This document shows, piece by piece, positions 41,752 through 52,267 of a stretch of 64,000 nucleotides of DNA. Position 1 is the first letter of the stretch, and every line of letters begins with the position of its first letter. The stretch spans positions 3,815,331 through 3,879,330 of the forward strand of contig NW_020654080.1 in NCBI RefSeq assembly GCF_003589595.1, given 5' to 3'. This DNA comes from Hyposmocoma kahamanoa (taxonomy: Eukaryota > Arthropoda > Insecta > Lepidoptera > Cosmopterigidae). Below the pieces are notes generated by a model, which had not been told where the DNA came from, made no database searches, and saw only the letters and a list, made by a program, of their open reading frames with translations. Position numbers and translations under genes: made by a program.

Positions 41752-42073
41752 TTTTTTATAATGTCAAGTGACGAGACGAACAAGTCGTGCGCCCGATGGT
41801 AGGCTGCAACTGTTATGGACAGACGTGCTTGTCCATAACAGTTGCAATGCCACTCAGAGCTTTTAATCGCAAAGATTTGAGGGGCACTGCCACTGAACCT
41901 GCCACCCTAAGACATAAAGTTGACAAGTCCCATGTGCCTGTAATTTCACCAGCACCCTTACCCTTCTAAACCGGAACGCAGTAATACTAACATTACTGCT
42001 TCGCGGCAGAAATAGGTAAAGTGGCAGTAGTTTTCTGGACGAACTCTTTCACACGGAGCTCTATTGCTGCTAT
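41752..42073 (-). repeat. HP repeat, full length with internal palindrome
   Basis: Minus strand: TATAATGTCAAGTGACGAGA to AGCTCTATTGCTGCTATATC. It contains a perfect 17-bp inverted pair TGCAACTGTTATGGACA / TGTCCATAACAGTTGCA (41805-41821 and 41830-41846). The first arm is a reversed extra copy of normal HP sequence. Confidence 0.85.
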
Positions 42074-43247
42074 ATCGATATCTTTTTTTTTTTTAAATAA
42101 AACTAGAAATATCCAAAATTTTAACATTATACGTTTCCATGCATTTAATATGAAATTCGTAGAGAGGCTTTCACATTCAGCGTCACGTGTATATCTTGAT
42201 ATACACCCAATGCTTTTGTCCCAGTCCAGTTTGTCTCTGTCTGTACACAGTTAAGGGTTGCCTCTTTGGGCCGACCTATCTCAGTGTATACATAGTTTCG
42301 AACATTTTGTATGAGCGTTTGAAAGCCCTGGCACTCACAATCGTTGAGTGTTTTAATTTTTTTATTTACGAAAAACCGAAGAAGCTGAAAATTTAAAAAT
42401 TGTGTCATTTTAACATTGTTTAAATGAAATTTTATTTACTATCCACAAATAAAATAAAACTTTTTCAATTAGTTTCCGAAATTTATAAAAATGCTGTATT
42501 AGTAGGAAATTAAAAGGAAATTAATGAAAAAAATTACATTTGACTTATTTATTTCTTATTTTAAAATTTGATTTAAAAAAACACCGTTATTTTGATGGAT
42601 TTTACAGTAATATTGTTTTCCTAAATACGCCTGTATGTGTAAGTATTTTGTTATACTCTTAATTCATTTAAAATTTCATTTATTGATATTAGAGATAAGC
42701 TACTTAGAAGTAATTCAATCCTATAGTAGATAGTGTTGTTTGTCGTTAAAGCGACGGAATACCCCATTATCTAATATCGGTTAAATTAAACACGGCCACG
42801 CAACAGGACTACATTGTTGCACATGTTTATTGCCAAGCGACTAGCTAAAAATAGCGTCTGATTCATACCTTGGGAATTTTGCTTTGGGTTTTGACATTTC
42901 CTATATTTTGCCTCGGACGTGCTAATTACTATTCCATGAAATGTAATAAATATGTTTCTCTGATGACAATTTACGGAGGAACTCAGATACCAAATTATCG
43001 AATGATATTAAGGCGGAATCATTTCAATTATTCAAAAAGTTACTAAAATTGAAGTTAAAAGCAGTACTTGATCATTGCCTTGTTTTTTCTTATTATATTA
43101 GAACGCTATTTTGTATATTGTTATGCCTTTACTACAATATTATGTTAAAACGCCTCACTTATGTGAAAATCATATAAACTGATTTTAAAAGATATAACAC
43201 TCATTTGATATTATTTACACTTGGATTAATCTTACTCTATAACAATT
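42074..43247. other. unassigned AT-rich DNA
   Basis: Overlapping frames at 42021-42408 on both strands show no motif. Nothing identified. Confidence 0.3.
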
Positions 43248-43590
43248 TCCTAGGTTTTCGCGGTTGTTGCAACATTATAATAATATAGCCCCGCATTAGG
43301 GAAAGCCTGTATCGCGGGTGACGTGGACACACATCCACAAATTACACCCACATTCACTAGATAAATAAATGTAGGCAATAGTAATATTTCTCCCGGCTCA
43401 AGAATCGAACCCGGGATCTTTGCGTGGGACTCCAGCATGGTAACCATTCGGCGACGAAAGCAGTTAAATAGGAAATGAATCTATTGTTTTTGGATTTAAA
43501 TTGCGTATACATTTGATTGTCAATCAAACTAACGCGTTTTGGTTTCTCTTTGCAGATGTAGGCGTGATCATGGGATGTGTAAACAAACAA
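43248..43590 (-). repeat. PAL repeat split by a SINE1
   Basis: TAGGTTTTCGCGGTTGTTGC (43252-43271) is the PAL 3' end. It resumes as TAGGAAATGAATCTATTG and GGATTTAAATTGCGTATAC (43469-43510), followed by a decayed arm. The interruption is the SINE1 at 43276-43468. Confidence 0.68.
43276..43468 (-). repeat. SINE1 copy inserted in PAL
   Basis: TAATATAGCCCCGCATTAGG, TATCGCGGGTGACGTGGAC, CACAAATTACACCCACATTC, B box AGAATCGAACCCGGG and GGTAACCATTCGGCGACG. The ACACACATAGACAAC segment is shortened. Confidence 0.85.
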
Positions 43591-43737
43591 TCTATTTGGT
43601 ATATAATTTTTAAAATGAAACTGCCATACGGGATATAAGAAACATTCAATTCGGGGACGATGTACGATGTAAAACTCTCTTTCATTGCTAATATAACAAT
43701 TCTTATATCCGTTTAACTAAACGTTATTATTGTTGAG
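43591..43737. other. unassigned DNA
   Basis: Nothing identified. Confidence 0.3.
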
Positions 43738-43912
43738 ATTTTTTTTGTGAAATAACTCCATTGGCTCTGTTATGATTATTAATACAAAGATCGAACACAC
43801 AGAAGAATTTCTTCGACCCGGTGGGACTTGAACCCACGACCATGCTGCACCGTAGCATTGCTCTTACCAAATGAGCCAACTTGACCTGTGGCTCAGTTGG
43901 TAAGAGCATCAA
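43738..43912. repeat. SINE2 copy with inverted tRNA-like heads
   Basis: A minus-strand SINE2 (tail ACTCCATTGGCTCTGTTATG, GATCGAACACACAGAAGAAT, B box GGACTTGAACCCACG) runs into a second, opposite, truncated head. GCTCTTACCAAATGAGCCA (43860-43878) faces TGGCTCAGTTGGTAAGAGC (43889-43907), forming an 18-bp stem. A box of the minus copy is intact. Confidence 0.85.
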
Positions 43913-44000
43913 TTTTTCTCCGATTTTAAATCAATTGACATACTGAATTGAACGACATAGGCGGTGCTATAGAAAACCTATTGAAACTCCTTCTTTCTGA

Positions 44001-44170
44001 TGCGTACAACAAAGGAATGGAATACTCTGTCTGTGTTTCCCGAAAAGTAAAATTTGGGACTATTCAAGGCTAGACTGAATAGGCATTTTTTAGGCAAACG
44101 CGTCCCAATGGCGGTCACATCGTCGCTTAACATCAGGTGAGATTGTGGCCAACGTGTGTCTATTATGTAT
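44001..44170 (+). pseudogene. jockey-like RT C-terminus and 3' end
   Basis: The plus-strand frame reads MRTTKEWNTLSVFPEK, a stop, then NLGLFKARLNRHFLGKRVPM and AVTSSLNIR ending at the natural stop (44139-44141). KEWNTL...VFP and LFKAR.NRH are the C-terminal landmarks of jockey-type elements, also seen at 22666-22974. The 3' UTR starts GATTGTGGCCAACGTGTGTC. It is 5' truncated. Confidence 0.78.
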
Positions 44171-44384
44171 TAAAAAAAAATATCTCCCGACCCATAAGCA
44201 TTAAATCAAGGTTACTATGTTATTATAATGAATGATATCGCAGTGGAAGTAAAATAAATATTCATTTTATGACTGAGATCCTGACACTAACAGGGAAAAA
44301 TTAGCTTTAAACAGCTGATACAGCTATGAACTTTCCCTATTAAAATAAAATTTATTTATTTATTTTTAAAATTACATTTCAAAT
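44171..44384. other. unassigned AT-rich DNA
   Basis: Nothing identified. Confidence 0.3.
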
Positions 44385-44665
44385 CGGCACATTGATTAAA
44401 CTCTGTTACTCATTCGTTAGGCACATTTCCCTGAAAACAATGAGCAAGAAGCACTGATACATCATTTACAATATTTATATCAAATAGCAAGGATTTTTGT
44501 CATTTATTTTATGTTAAATAACCTTTAGCATATTTTTTTTCTTTTACTATAGTTTTAAACCTCGTAAAGTGCAAATTTTGAATATCAACCGGATTCTTAT
44601 TATAGAAGCGTATACATTGCCCCTTAAATGAATCGTGACTGTGCAAACAAAGAGCGGGCAGTGTA
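44385..44665 (-). pseudogene. non-LTR RT remnant (58.5-kb family)
   Basis: Minus strand around 44620-44550 reads IRFYNKNPVDIQNLHFTRFK then TIVKEK, closely matching IRVYNKIPIDIHNLPFMRFK at 58.8 kb. Downstream, CTCATTCGTTAGGCACATTT matches 58577-58596. It is 5' truncated and decayed. Confidence 0.7.
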
Positions 44666-44770
44666 TTCTTATTCTTCGTAGAAATGTTATTTTATTAGTA
44701 TTATTTTTCATAAAAAAATTACCATTCTTAACATAATTGACACTTACATAATTAAACAGTGACGCAGAAG

Positions 44771-45420
44771 AATGTTAAGTTCTTTAAATCGGTTAAAAGT
44801 TTCCGTACGTCCGTTTGTTTTCGTCTATATTTAACGGCAACTTGTCGACTGGAAATTTCTTCAATAGTAAGAAGAGGGACGATTTGATCACGACGTTGAT
44901 TCTGACAAACATATACGATCTCATCTCACCTCCCACTGGTGTTGACAAAGACAGAGAATATGGATCTTCACTCGCTACACTCGTTACATCATTTTCGTTT
45001 CCTCCTTACGCAGCAGTTTTTTTTATTTTTGGCATCTTCAATCTGACCCAATCTGCTTGGTATATTTACACCTAGATCGATCTTTCTTCGAATTTCCGTT
45101 TCCATTTCGTGTTACTCTGAGCATCTTTAAATAGCGTCTATTACATTCTGATTCACGCGCGAAACATTCTGACATTTTCCTCAACCAGCTGACTCAGTAT
45201 TACGGTCGGTGTGACTGCATTTTGTAGTTACTTATTATGCTGTCTAATGAGATGCAGTTCATTTGTTAAAATATTCTCGTCGACGTATTTGGGGCAGTCA
45301 GTGATAAGAGATTTCTTCATTCGTTTATCTCTTTCACGCGTAGAAAAACTGACGGTTTTCAAGAACTTTTTTAATATAGTGTTATTAAAGATTTATGCGG
45401 AAGTACGAATGTTATTTTCC
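44771..45420 (-). other. possible decayed coding remnant, unrecognised
   Basis: On the minus strand, 45390-45240 reads KKFLKTVSFSTRERDKRMKK then SLITDCPKYVDENILTN, ELHLIRQHNK and a stop; 45230-45170 continues with AVTPTVILSQLVEENVRMFR. Closer to 44800, runs such as METEIRRKIDLGVNIPSRLG (45110-45045) appear. The composition looks protein-like rather than random. However, frames change, stops intervene and I know no matching family. It could be a degraded transposon gene. Confidence 0.22.
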
Positions 45421-45713
45421 TCTGAATAATCTTGAGATTTTCAACTAGATACCTGGGATTAGGAACTTTATAATTTTGTATTTTTTCAAGGCGTTCAATT
45501 TACTGTAATATACGAGTCTTTAGCTGCTAATTTGTCTTGTTTCTTTATTGTATAATTTAGTTCAACTGTAAAACAACTTTCTCTATAGAACTGTTGTAGG
45601 TACTGTAAAAGTTTAGATTTTTTTTATCTTTTCGTATATCTTCAAAAGTTATTTCCAATTGAGAGATTTTTATTGCAATGAAAAGGATGGAGACAATTAA
45701 TAAATATAATAAT
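45421..45713. other. unassigned AT-rich DNA
   Basis: Nothing identified. Confidence 0.3.
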
Positions 45714-45775
45714 TGGGCCAGCATGACAGACTGAACTCTCTCTGTAGAGGAGACCTGGGCTCATCATTAAAGCCT
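45714..45775 (+). repeat. RTE-like tail fragment
   Basis: GGGCCAGCATGACAGACTGA and GTAGAGGAGACCTGGGCTCA match, loosely, the tail family at 39598-40150. Confidence 0.4.
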
Positions 45776-46145
45776 AGAATATTTTCATTTTATGATACAT
45801 ACCTAGTGATGGGAAGTCGTGCGCTTTCAAGAGGTTAATAATTTTTCGAAATTTCATGTTCTGTAATACATACGTATGTAATGTTCTCTTCTATTAACTC
45901 TGTGTTGGATATGAAAGCTTTGTAGATAGTGATAATGAAGACGGTATTCAGCGATAGTCCAACACATTTAGTCATTAAAGTTAGGACGCCTAGCGGGTGT
46001 TTCTGATTCTCAAACGTAAATAATCTTTATTCATGTAATAACACTTGAAGTCGTCACGTGAATTAAACGAATTAGTAGTAGTACTAATTCGTATGGCAGT
46101 TTTTCCCTTTTTTTAGCCAGCAAGTTACTTACCAAAGTTTCACGT
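45776..46145. other. unassigned DNA
   Basis: Nothing identified. Confidence 0.3.
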
Positions 46146-46312
46146 GTTATTGAGATTTTTTATGAAATAAATCCACTCGTTTTTATTATGAATACAAACA
46201 TCGAACACAGAAAAATTTCTACGATCAATAGGACTTGCACCCATGACCATATTGCACCATAGTGTTGATCTTACCAACTAAGCTGCGGGTCAAGTTATCG
46301 AGTTGTCAAGGT
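46146..46312 (-). repeat. SINE2 copy
   Basis: AATAAATCCACTCGTTTTTA, ACAAACATCGAACACAGAAA, B box GGACTTGCACCCATG, then CTTACCAACTAAGCTGCGGG (A box) and TCAAGTTATCGAGTTGTC at the 5' end. Confidence 0.82.
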
Positions 46313-46454
46313 GCTGGCTGCGGTGAATAAGCTTCTAAAATCTCTCTAGACATCACTAGCGGCGCAGAATGCCGAAAAATACAGTACAAATACCAATACA
46401 ATACAAAATTTTTTTATTGTACACCAAAAAAGGAAACAAATACAATACATAGAA
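46313..46454. other. unassigned AT-rich DNA
   Basis: Nothing identified. Confidence 0.3.
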
Positions 46455-46640
46455 AATGAAACTATTTTTCCGGATTTAAATCGCGTAATTTGTTTTCTTC
46501 AAACAAACCATAAAAAAAATTTAATAAAAATAAGATATTTCCTTATTTTATTTAGATATTTAGATTAGATAGATTATTTAGAATTAATAAAATATTTTCA
46601 TTTCCTATGTATAACAAAGAACTCGATAAATACAATACAA
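46455..46640 (-). repeat. PAL repeat fragments
   Basis: AAAATGAAACTATTTTTCCGG and AATTTGTTTTCTTCAAACAAACC at 46457-46510, then TTTCATTTCCTATGTATAAC and AAGAACTCGATAAAT at 46598-46638, in mixed order. Confidence 0.55.
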
Positions 46641-47004
46641 TTAAAATTAAAAATAAGCGGTAATTCAATGGGCGGTCATACCGCTTTGAGCGATTTCTGC
46701 CAGACAACCTTTGGATGGAAGTAATTCTATAGCTACAGAAAAAAGACCTTAAACATATTTAGTTTTTTTTCTATTTTTAATACCTATTCATATAAGTACT
46801 CATAGGTTTAATTGGCCTCTAGGTGTTAGTTGAATGAATGTTGTGTAAGTACATTTGTTATATTGCATAATTGGCTTGTGTATCGGAGTTTGTGCTCTTT
46901 AGTTTTCAGTTGTTCGAATGTATTAATTAATACACATGCTGTTGATGTGCCTTATAAAAATAAATAAATAAACTTAAACACAGGACAATTTGAACTACTC
47001 GATA
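46641..47004. other. unassigned DNA
   Basis: Nothing identified. Confidence 0.3.
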
Positions 47005-47128
47005 ACTTGACCCGTAGCTCAGTTGAGAAGAGCATTGTTACGGTGCAGTTTGGTCACGGGTTCAAATCCCATCGGGTTGAAGAAAATTTTGTATGTGTTA
47101 GATCTTTTTATTGATAATCATAAATTCA
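47005..47128 (+). repeat. SINE2 copy with intact A and B boxes
   Basis: CTCGATAACTTGACCCGTAG leads into A box TAGCTCAGTTGAGAAGAGC (47012-47030) and B box GGTTCAAATCCC (47060-47071), then CATCGGGTTGAAGAAAAT and GTGTTAGATCTTTTTATTG. The strong B box could still bind RNA polymerase III factors. Confidence 0.85.
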
Positions 47129-47294
47129 AGATTTGTCCTTTTCGTGTCTAACACGTATGTCCAAGATTTGGTTCCCTACAAAATTTGAAGTTCATAAATT
47201 TACATGGTACAAACTATCAACCCACGACCTATGAAACAAAGCCAACAATCCATCAACTCATGGAAGAAATAAATTTTCTTGTACGCGTAAATCG
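47129..47294. other. unassigned DNA
   Basis: Nothing identified. Confidence 0.3.
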
Positions 47295-47990
47295 CCAGGA
47301 GAATCTCACGTGAGGTTGCGTCACTTACCGGCGCCGGCGCCGCTATCTCGGTCAGTGTGCCGGCGGCGCGGGTGCAGCACGTGTCTAGTCACGCGCGTAT
47401 CTATCTCTATCTGCCGGTAGGTATAGGGTCTTATTCATTCTCCTAGTAGTTAAGACATCATGTCACTGCTGTGAAAAGTTTCCTTGTGTTATTAATTGGA
47501 TAGCCTTGCCCTATTAGACGTCGTCCTAATTGAACGACGAATACGCGATCATCGCGCGAATTGACCACGTGTCCTAATATATAGTCGCGCGATCATGGGT
47601 GCGTCCGCGGAGTCCGCTTGCGATAATGCGACGTGATTATCAATTAAGACACATATTCCGACATCAATATGTTTGATCGTGCGTTCGTACGAACTAAGAT
47701 CTGTATATTTGTTCGCAGGTTTGCACGAACAAAACTTGCGACGGTCTTGTAATCGCGTCCAATTAGGACGACGCGTTAGGACGCGTTAATTCGACACGAA
47801 TTTCATCGCCGCGCGGAAACCGCGTGGCCGCCGCCCTGCGCACGCGTGCAATCTAACGGTCGTGGCAAGATACGCTCTACTTTTTTGCTTTTACGTTTTA
47901 ACTTAAATGAGCCTACCGGACGCGCGGGCGAGTCTAGTTTGTCTTTTTTGGTCTACGCGGCGTCCGCGCGGTTGTATTATTCCCAGGAAT
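47295..47990. promoter_or_regulatory. CpG-rich island, possible promoter or first exon
   Basis: This 700-bp stretch is far richer in CG dinucleotides than anything else in the window apart from transposon inserts. It has runs such as GGCGCCGGCGCC (47330-47341), GTCGCGCGATCATGGGTGCG and GCGTCCGCGCGG. It does not match any repeat family here. On the minus strand its edge reads GGCGCCGGTAAGTGACG, a good splice donor (GTAAGT, 47323-47328). On the plus strand, a TTTGTTCGCAG acceptor-like word lies at 47708-47718. No coding frame stands out, so an untranslated first exon with its promoter is the best guess. Confidence 0.45.
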
Positions 47991-48054
47991 TTAAATGTTG
48001 ATGCCTAGTAAACAGAATTCCGATTCGTCATTAATGTACGTCAAATCGTGGTAA
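47991..48054. other. unassigned DNA
   Basis: Nothing identified. Confidence 0.3.
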
Positions 48055-48140
48055 ACAAGTATATATGTGATTTAGATCCGAAATAAATAGTTTCATTTCA
48101 AATTCGCAGCAATCGCGAGAGCCCTAAAAATTCGACATTA
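48055..48140 (+). repeat. PAL repeat, 3' part
   Basis: GTATATATGTGATTTAGATCC, AATAGTTTCATTTCAAATTC and AGCAATCGCGAGAGCCC, diverged. Confidence 0.58.
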
Positions 48141-48749
48141 TTATTTTTTCATGTTTATACTTTTATCGCTTTTTAATGATAAAGACTACTTATACCACAA
48201 GTAGAGTATCTACTTACTGACAAGTTAAACTGGGTTTAGTTTTGAAGTATATTAATGTTATAATCGTGTGCGAATTTTATCTTCGAGTGTCAAGAATTTT
48301 AAGGTGTGCGAATCTTTATAGCTGATGTTTACGCAGTCAGTTAGATAAACCGTGTCTGAGTATTTGATATAGTAAATATAAGTATATTTTCGATTTGCTG
48401 TGTAAATGAATGAGTCAGTCAATGACTGGCCCTTTGAAAGTCGTGGGAGGCATTGAGTCAATGTAGCGATAGGTTTTGGGGTTTTTCGATGACCTAACTT
48501 AATACTTTTTATGAGTATATTATGAACAATTTATTGTGTTAGATTTGGGATTTTTCCTTGTTGTATTAAATATTGAATTGGTTTAACCTTTTGCTATCCA
48601 TGGCCCTTTTTAACCTTTCTGATTATACTAGCCGAATCTTGTGAAACACGTACTTAAACATTTTTTATTTAAGAAAGGTTTTTTCTAAATGAAATAATCC
48701 ACATTACCAATCTTTGCAACAATTTTGATTTCTTGGGTGTTTGGAAAGA
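48141..48749. other. unassigned AT-rich DNA
   Basis: Nothing identified. Confidence 0.3.
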
Positions 48750-49012
48750 TATTGCACCTTACCTATTTTTGCCGCCAAACAATAATGTGAGCGTTAATGT
48801 GTTCCGGTTTTGAAGAGTAAGGGTGCTGGTGAAATTACAGGCACGTGGGGCTTTTCAACTTATGTCTCAGGGTGACGGGCGCAGAGGCAGTGCACCTCAG
48901 ATCTTTGTGATATAAAGCTCTGAGTGGCACTGCAACTGTTATGGACAGGCGTGTCGCTTAACATCAGGCGCACGGCTTGTTCATCCCTCCCCTGGTATCA
49001 TAAAACAAAAGA
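48750..49012 (+). repeat. HP repeat, near full length
   Basis: CTTACCTATTTTTGCCGCCA, decayed hairpin 1, GGTGCTGGTGAAATTACAGG, GGGTGACGGGCGCAGAGGCA, GCTCTGAGTGGCACTGCAAC, TTATGGACAGGCGTGTCGCT and GGCTTGTTCATCCCTCCC with CATAAAACA at the end. Confidence 0.85.
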
Positions 49013-49039
49013 TATATCATTATCCCCTTATACGCATCC

Positions 49040-49400
49040 AATGCTGGACATAAACCTTCTCTCAGGCACGTCAACTCTCCCGGTCCTTGGGGCCTTACTC
49101 TCGAAGCACGAAAATCGTAATTAACGCCGTTTTCCCATGACCTACAGACTTGATTTTCGATCGGAGCTAGAACTAAGAACGTTTGACAACGCAATTTGAC
49201 AGTTTCGAACGGCCTTTTCCCGTCTTTTCGTTGACGAGTGTAGTTCCGTAAGTCATCCGTAGTGCGACCTGCATGCTGAAGAAACCCTTGGGAAACGCGA
49301 GAAGTCTTTAACCCGCACAGAGCCTACGTGGCGGATTAATGCCTAAACCCGATAAACCTTCGAGTTAGGTATTGTAGTGTAGTTGTGTGTGGATAGTGCT
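49040..49400. repeat. composite repeat shared with 11512-11650
   Basis: CCTTACTCTCGAAGCACGAA and AACGCCGTTTTCCCATGACC (49092-49143) are the inverse of 11584-11640. GGAGCTAGAACTAAGAACGT and CCCGTCTTTTCGTTGACGAG (49162-49238) are direct matches to 11519-11572. Then comes AAGTCTTTAACCCGCACAGA (RTE-like tail). Confidence 0.5.
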
Positions 49401-49664
49401 CTGTGTGTAATAGTAATGAAATATCTATATAACAATTCATATAGCAGAATATCAGCGGCGTTGTGAAACACTCCGCCATGGCTCTGAGCTACAGTCCTTT
49501 TTATCACGCCACTATTGTTACTAAACGCTGCTTTACTAAGAGCTTATATTATTAGTTAATGCAGATCAGTGCCCAGCAGTAGGGCGGTGTCATAATTATT
49601 TTTAGAAACCTGAACAATTTGCTGTAAACCTGTATTTGTACCCGTGCAGAAATGGCTCGAATCG
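49401..49664. other. unassigned DNA
   Basis: GATCAGTGCCCAGCAGTAGGG at 49564-49584 is a small piece of the RTE-like tail family. Otherwise nothing. Confidence 0.35.
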
Positions 49665-49760
49665 AATCCGACCGGATCGAAGGACTTTTTTCTGAGTGTT
49701 TGACCTTTGTATTAATAATTATAACAAACTAGTAGAGTAATTTCACAAAAAAGAATTGTA
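49665..49760 (+). repeat. SINE2 copy, 3' half
   Basis: TCGAATCCGACCGGATCGAA, GTGTTTGACCTTTGTATTAA and ACAAACTAGTAGAGTAATTTC. Confidence 0.8.
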
Positions 49761-49842
49761 TACCAATTCAAGACTTAAGACTTTTTAATTAGTGATTAAT
49801 TTCTTATTATTCAATTAAATAATAATAATAATAAGCTTCGTC

Positions 49843-49945
49843 ATCATCATCATCATCAACCCATTAATAAGTACGTCCCACTGCTGGGTACGGCTCTCCT
49901 CCCAAGCGAGGGTTTAGGTCATAGTCTGTTACGCTTGCCTTGGAA
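49843..49945 (-). repeat. RTE-like tail, minus strand
   Basis: TCATCATCATCATCATCAAC, then GTACGTCCCACTGCTGGGTA and GGCTCTCCTCCCAAGCGAGG: the inverse of the GATGAT-tailed repeat at 40077-40150. Confidence 0.65.
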
Positions 49946-50527
49946 TAGTTTCATTTCCAAAGTTCATATTATTAATGCTCTTGCAAACGTTAATTACACA
50001 GTAATAGTGTTAACTCGTGAAATATTACCGAAAGATATCAGTTAGAACTTAGTACCACAGATCAAAGGAATAAAAGTATGAGAATTAACTTAGAAAAAGA
50101 CCTACGATTTTATTAATCTGGTCACCCTACCATTTAGAGAAGGAAGATAACGCGACCAATTTGCAGATGTAATATGTCTCGGAATGACACAACCACGATG
50201 TCGTCTCGATCCCATATGGGTTTCTATACGACATAATTCGCATTCTATCCTATTATATTAGGCTCGTCTTGAACTTACTAGTGTTACGCGTTGGTAGCAT
50301 CCGGAGATATTAAATTTAAAATGATATATAAAAGAGAACATGAATTAGTAATATACATTTCAAATGAGTGTTATAGAATATAATGTTTAAGAATATACAA
50401 AAAATTAGCTAAACCACAGGCATCTGGACAAAAATGACTCAACTAAAAATTAAAAAGATATAAAAGAACAACTAAAAAATACGACGTACGTCACTCATAA
50501 CACGGGATTGCTTGTCAAATAGCTGTT
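49946..50527. other. unassigned AT-rich DNA
   Basis: Nothing identified. Confidence 0.3.
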
Positions 50528-50812
50528 GTGTTTTTTTTATAATATTAAGTGACGGGACGAATAATTCATGCGCCTGATGGTAAGTTACACGTCTATCCAT
50601 CTATAACAGTTGCAGTGCCACTCAGAGATTTCATTCGCAAAGATTTTAGGGGCACTGCCACTGCCCTTCACCCTGAGACATAAGCACCCTTACCCTTCAT
50701 AACGGGAACGCAATAATGTTCACATTACTGCTTAGCGGTAGAAATAGGTAAGATGGCAGTAGTACCCTGGACGAACTCTTTCACAAGGAGCTCTACTGCA
50801 ACAAATATTAAA
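50528..50812 (-). repeat. HP repeat, near full length
   Basis: TTTATAATATTAAGTGACGG, GTTGCAGTGCCACTCAGAGA, GGGGCACTGCCACTGCCC, GGAACGCAATAATGTTCACA (hairpin 1 decayed), GAACTCTTTCACAAGGAGCT and CTACTGC. The GTTGACAAGTCCCATGTGCC block is deleted. Confidence 0.85.
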
Positions 50813-50880
50813 ATTGTGTTCATAACTTTCGTCTAAAAGTCGACAACGATTCTTTTGCTTATCGTATCGATGGCATTACA

Positions 50881-51132
50881 ATGTTTGCCGACGTGGTCAA
50901 AGGATTAGCCAATCAGCGTAAGGTACTCGCCGATTTTTGGCCAGGGTGTGCCGGATATAACGGAAAGGAATGTTACATGTCGTTGTTTGGGTGCACGAGA
51001 CTCATATCGGGCGCCAAAACAACGACAACGATTGAGACATTGCTACTCTTTCAGGATGATTCAGGTATCATATTTTGCATGAGACGCATTTGGAAAAACG
51101 AAATTGATATAATCAGCGTTTTGACCAAATGA
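50881..51132 (+). other. unrecognised 83-codon open frame
   Basis: ATG at 50881 to TGA at 51130. It encodes a mixed, cysteine-containing sequence (NQRKVLADFWPGCAGYNGKE, YMSLFGCTRLISG). Composition is less AT-biased than the neighbours and not part of a repeat seen elsewhere in the window. No upstream promoter, no family recognised. Chance or a transposon remnant is as likely as a gene. Confidence 0.15.
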
Positions 51133-52267
51133 CCGAGTGTAGTCGGGGATAATGCAAATCCGGATATGTAGTATTGGTAAAAAGCTCCTATATGCACCAA
51201 ACCAAATTTCACAGTAGAGAGATTTAACGTTATTACTTTGTTATTTCAATGGCTACGATTTTCTTTTTTTTTGCACTGTAAGCGTTAGTTTATGTTGTCT
51301 ACGAACTGATAACAATAGATTTCCGTAAATCACGCTAGGTTGCCACGAGATTTAGCGACTAAATTACCGAAATGGAGACTCTTAATCGATGATATTTCAA
51401 ACTCACCATAGTTATCAAACGTTACAGACTGTGTAGTTAAAAGCATGCACAGTAAACTACTTTAATGTATATTAAAAAATAAAATTAAGGAACCAGAATT
51501 CTTTCTCTCTATAAGACAATTGATCAATGTGTACAATATATATCAAAATTTAATTACATCTTTGTTTTGCTAAACAAATACACATTTTTTTTCAAAATGA
51601 AGGAGAAAAGTTAACGTAGTACTTAACTCTGAGTTAAGTTGATTGTTATAGCGAAAAGATCACACGCTTACGACCCGCGTAAGTCTAGACCCAGACGTGT
51701 CGCAAATATCATCCTATTACAATAATGCACTTAGAAAATATTTGGGTGGTATTATTAGTTGCTGTGTGTTTGCTGGCAGATTTGTACTCGCAAATTGGAT
51801 AATGTCACATCTTTCATCTTTCCAGATTACTGTGGGGACGTTAGGAGGGTTTTTATCCAATGACAATGAGTGAGCGATGTTACGTGGTCATACATTCGCC
51901 GTGATTTTTGAAATCCACTTATGATTTTAAATAATTAGATTTGATGCTTCACTCTGAAAGTTCGGCTGGTTTTTTTTTAATTTGAAGTATAAAGCAAAAT
52001 AAATTAACAATTGACTTTTGATTTATTTATTGATTATAATATCAAATGTTTGTCTGTAACGTAACTTGATGCAATGATATAGGACAAGGTGATATGGTAT
52101 AAAAAAATAGAATTAGAATTAATATTGCCAACGGTACCTTCAACGAATTAATGTAATACCTAAATGACTGTGTTCAAGACGACGGAAAACAAAAAAGGTT
52201 TTTTTTTAAACATTGTTTCAACAACATAGGATCAGTTGATTTAATTTCATGACCAGCCTGAGTAACA
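51133..52267. other. unassigned AT-rich DNA
   Basis: Nothing identified. Confidence 0.3.

Noticed and set aside
47012..47030. Functional tRNA in SINE2 with intact boxes
   Set aside because: No complete cloverleaf can be drawn; flanks match other SINE2 copies.
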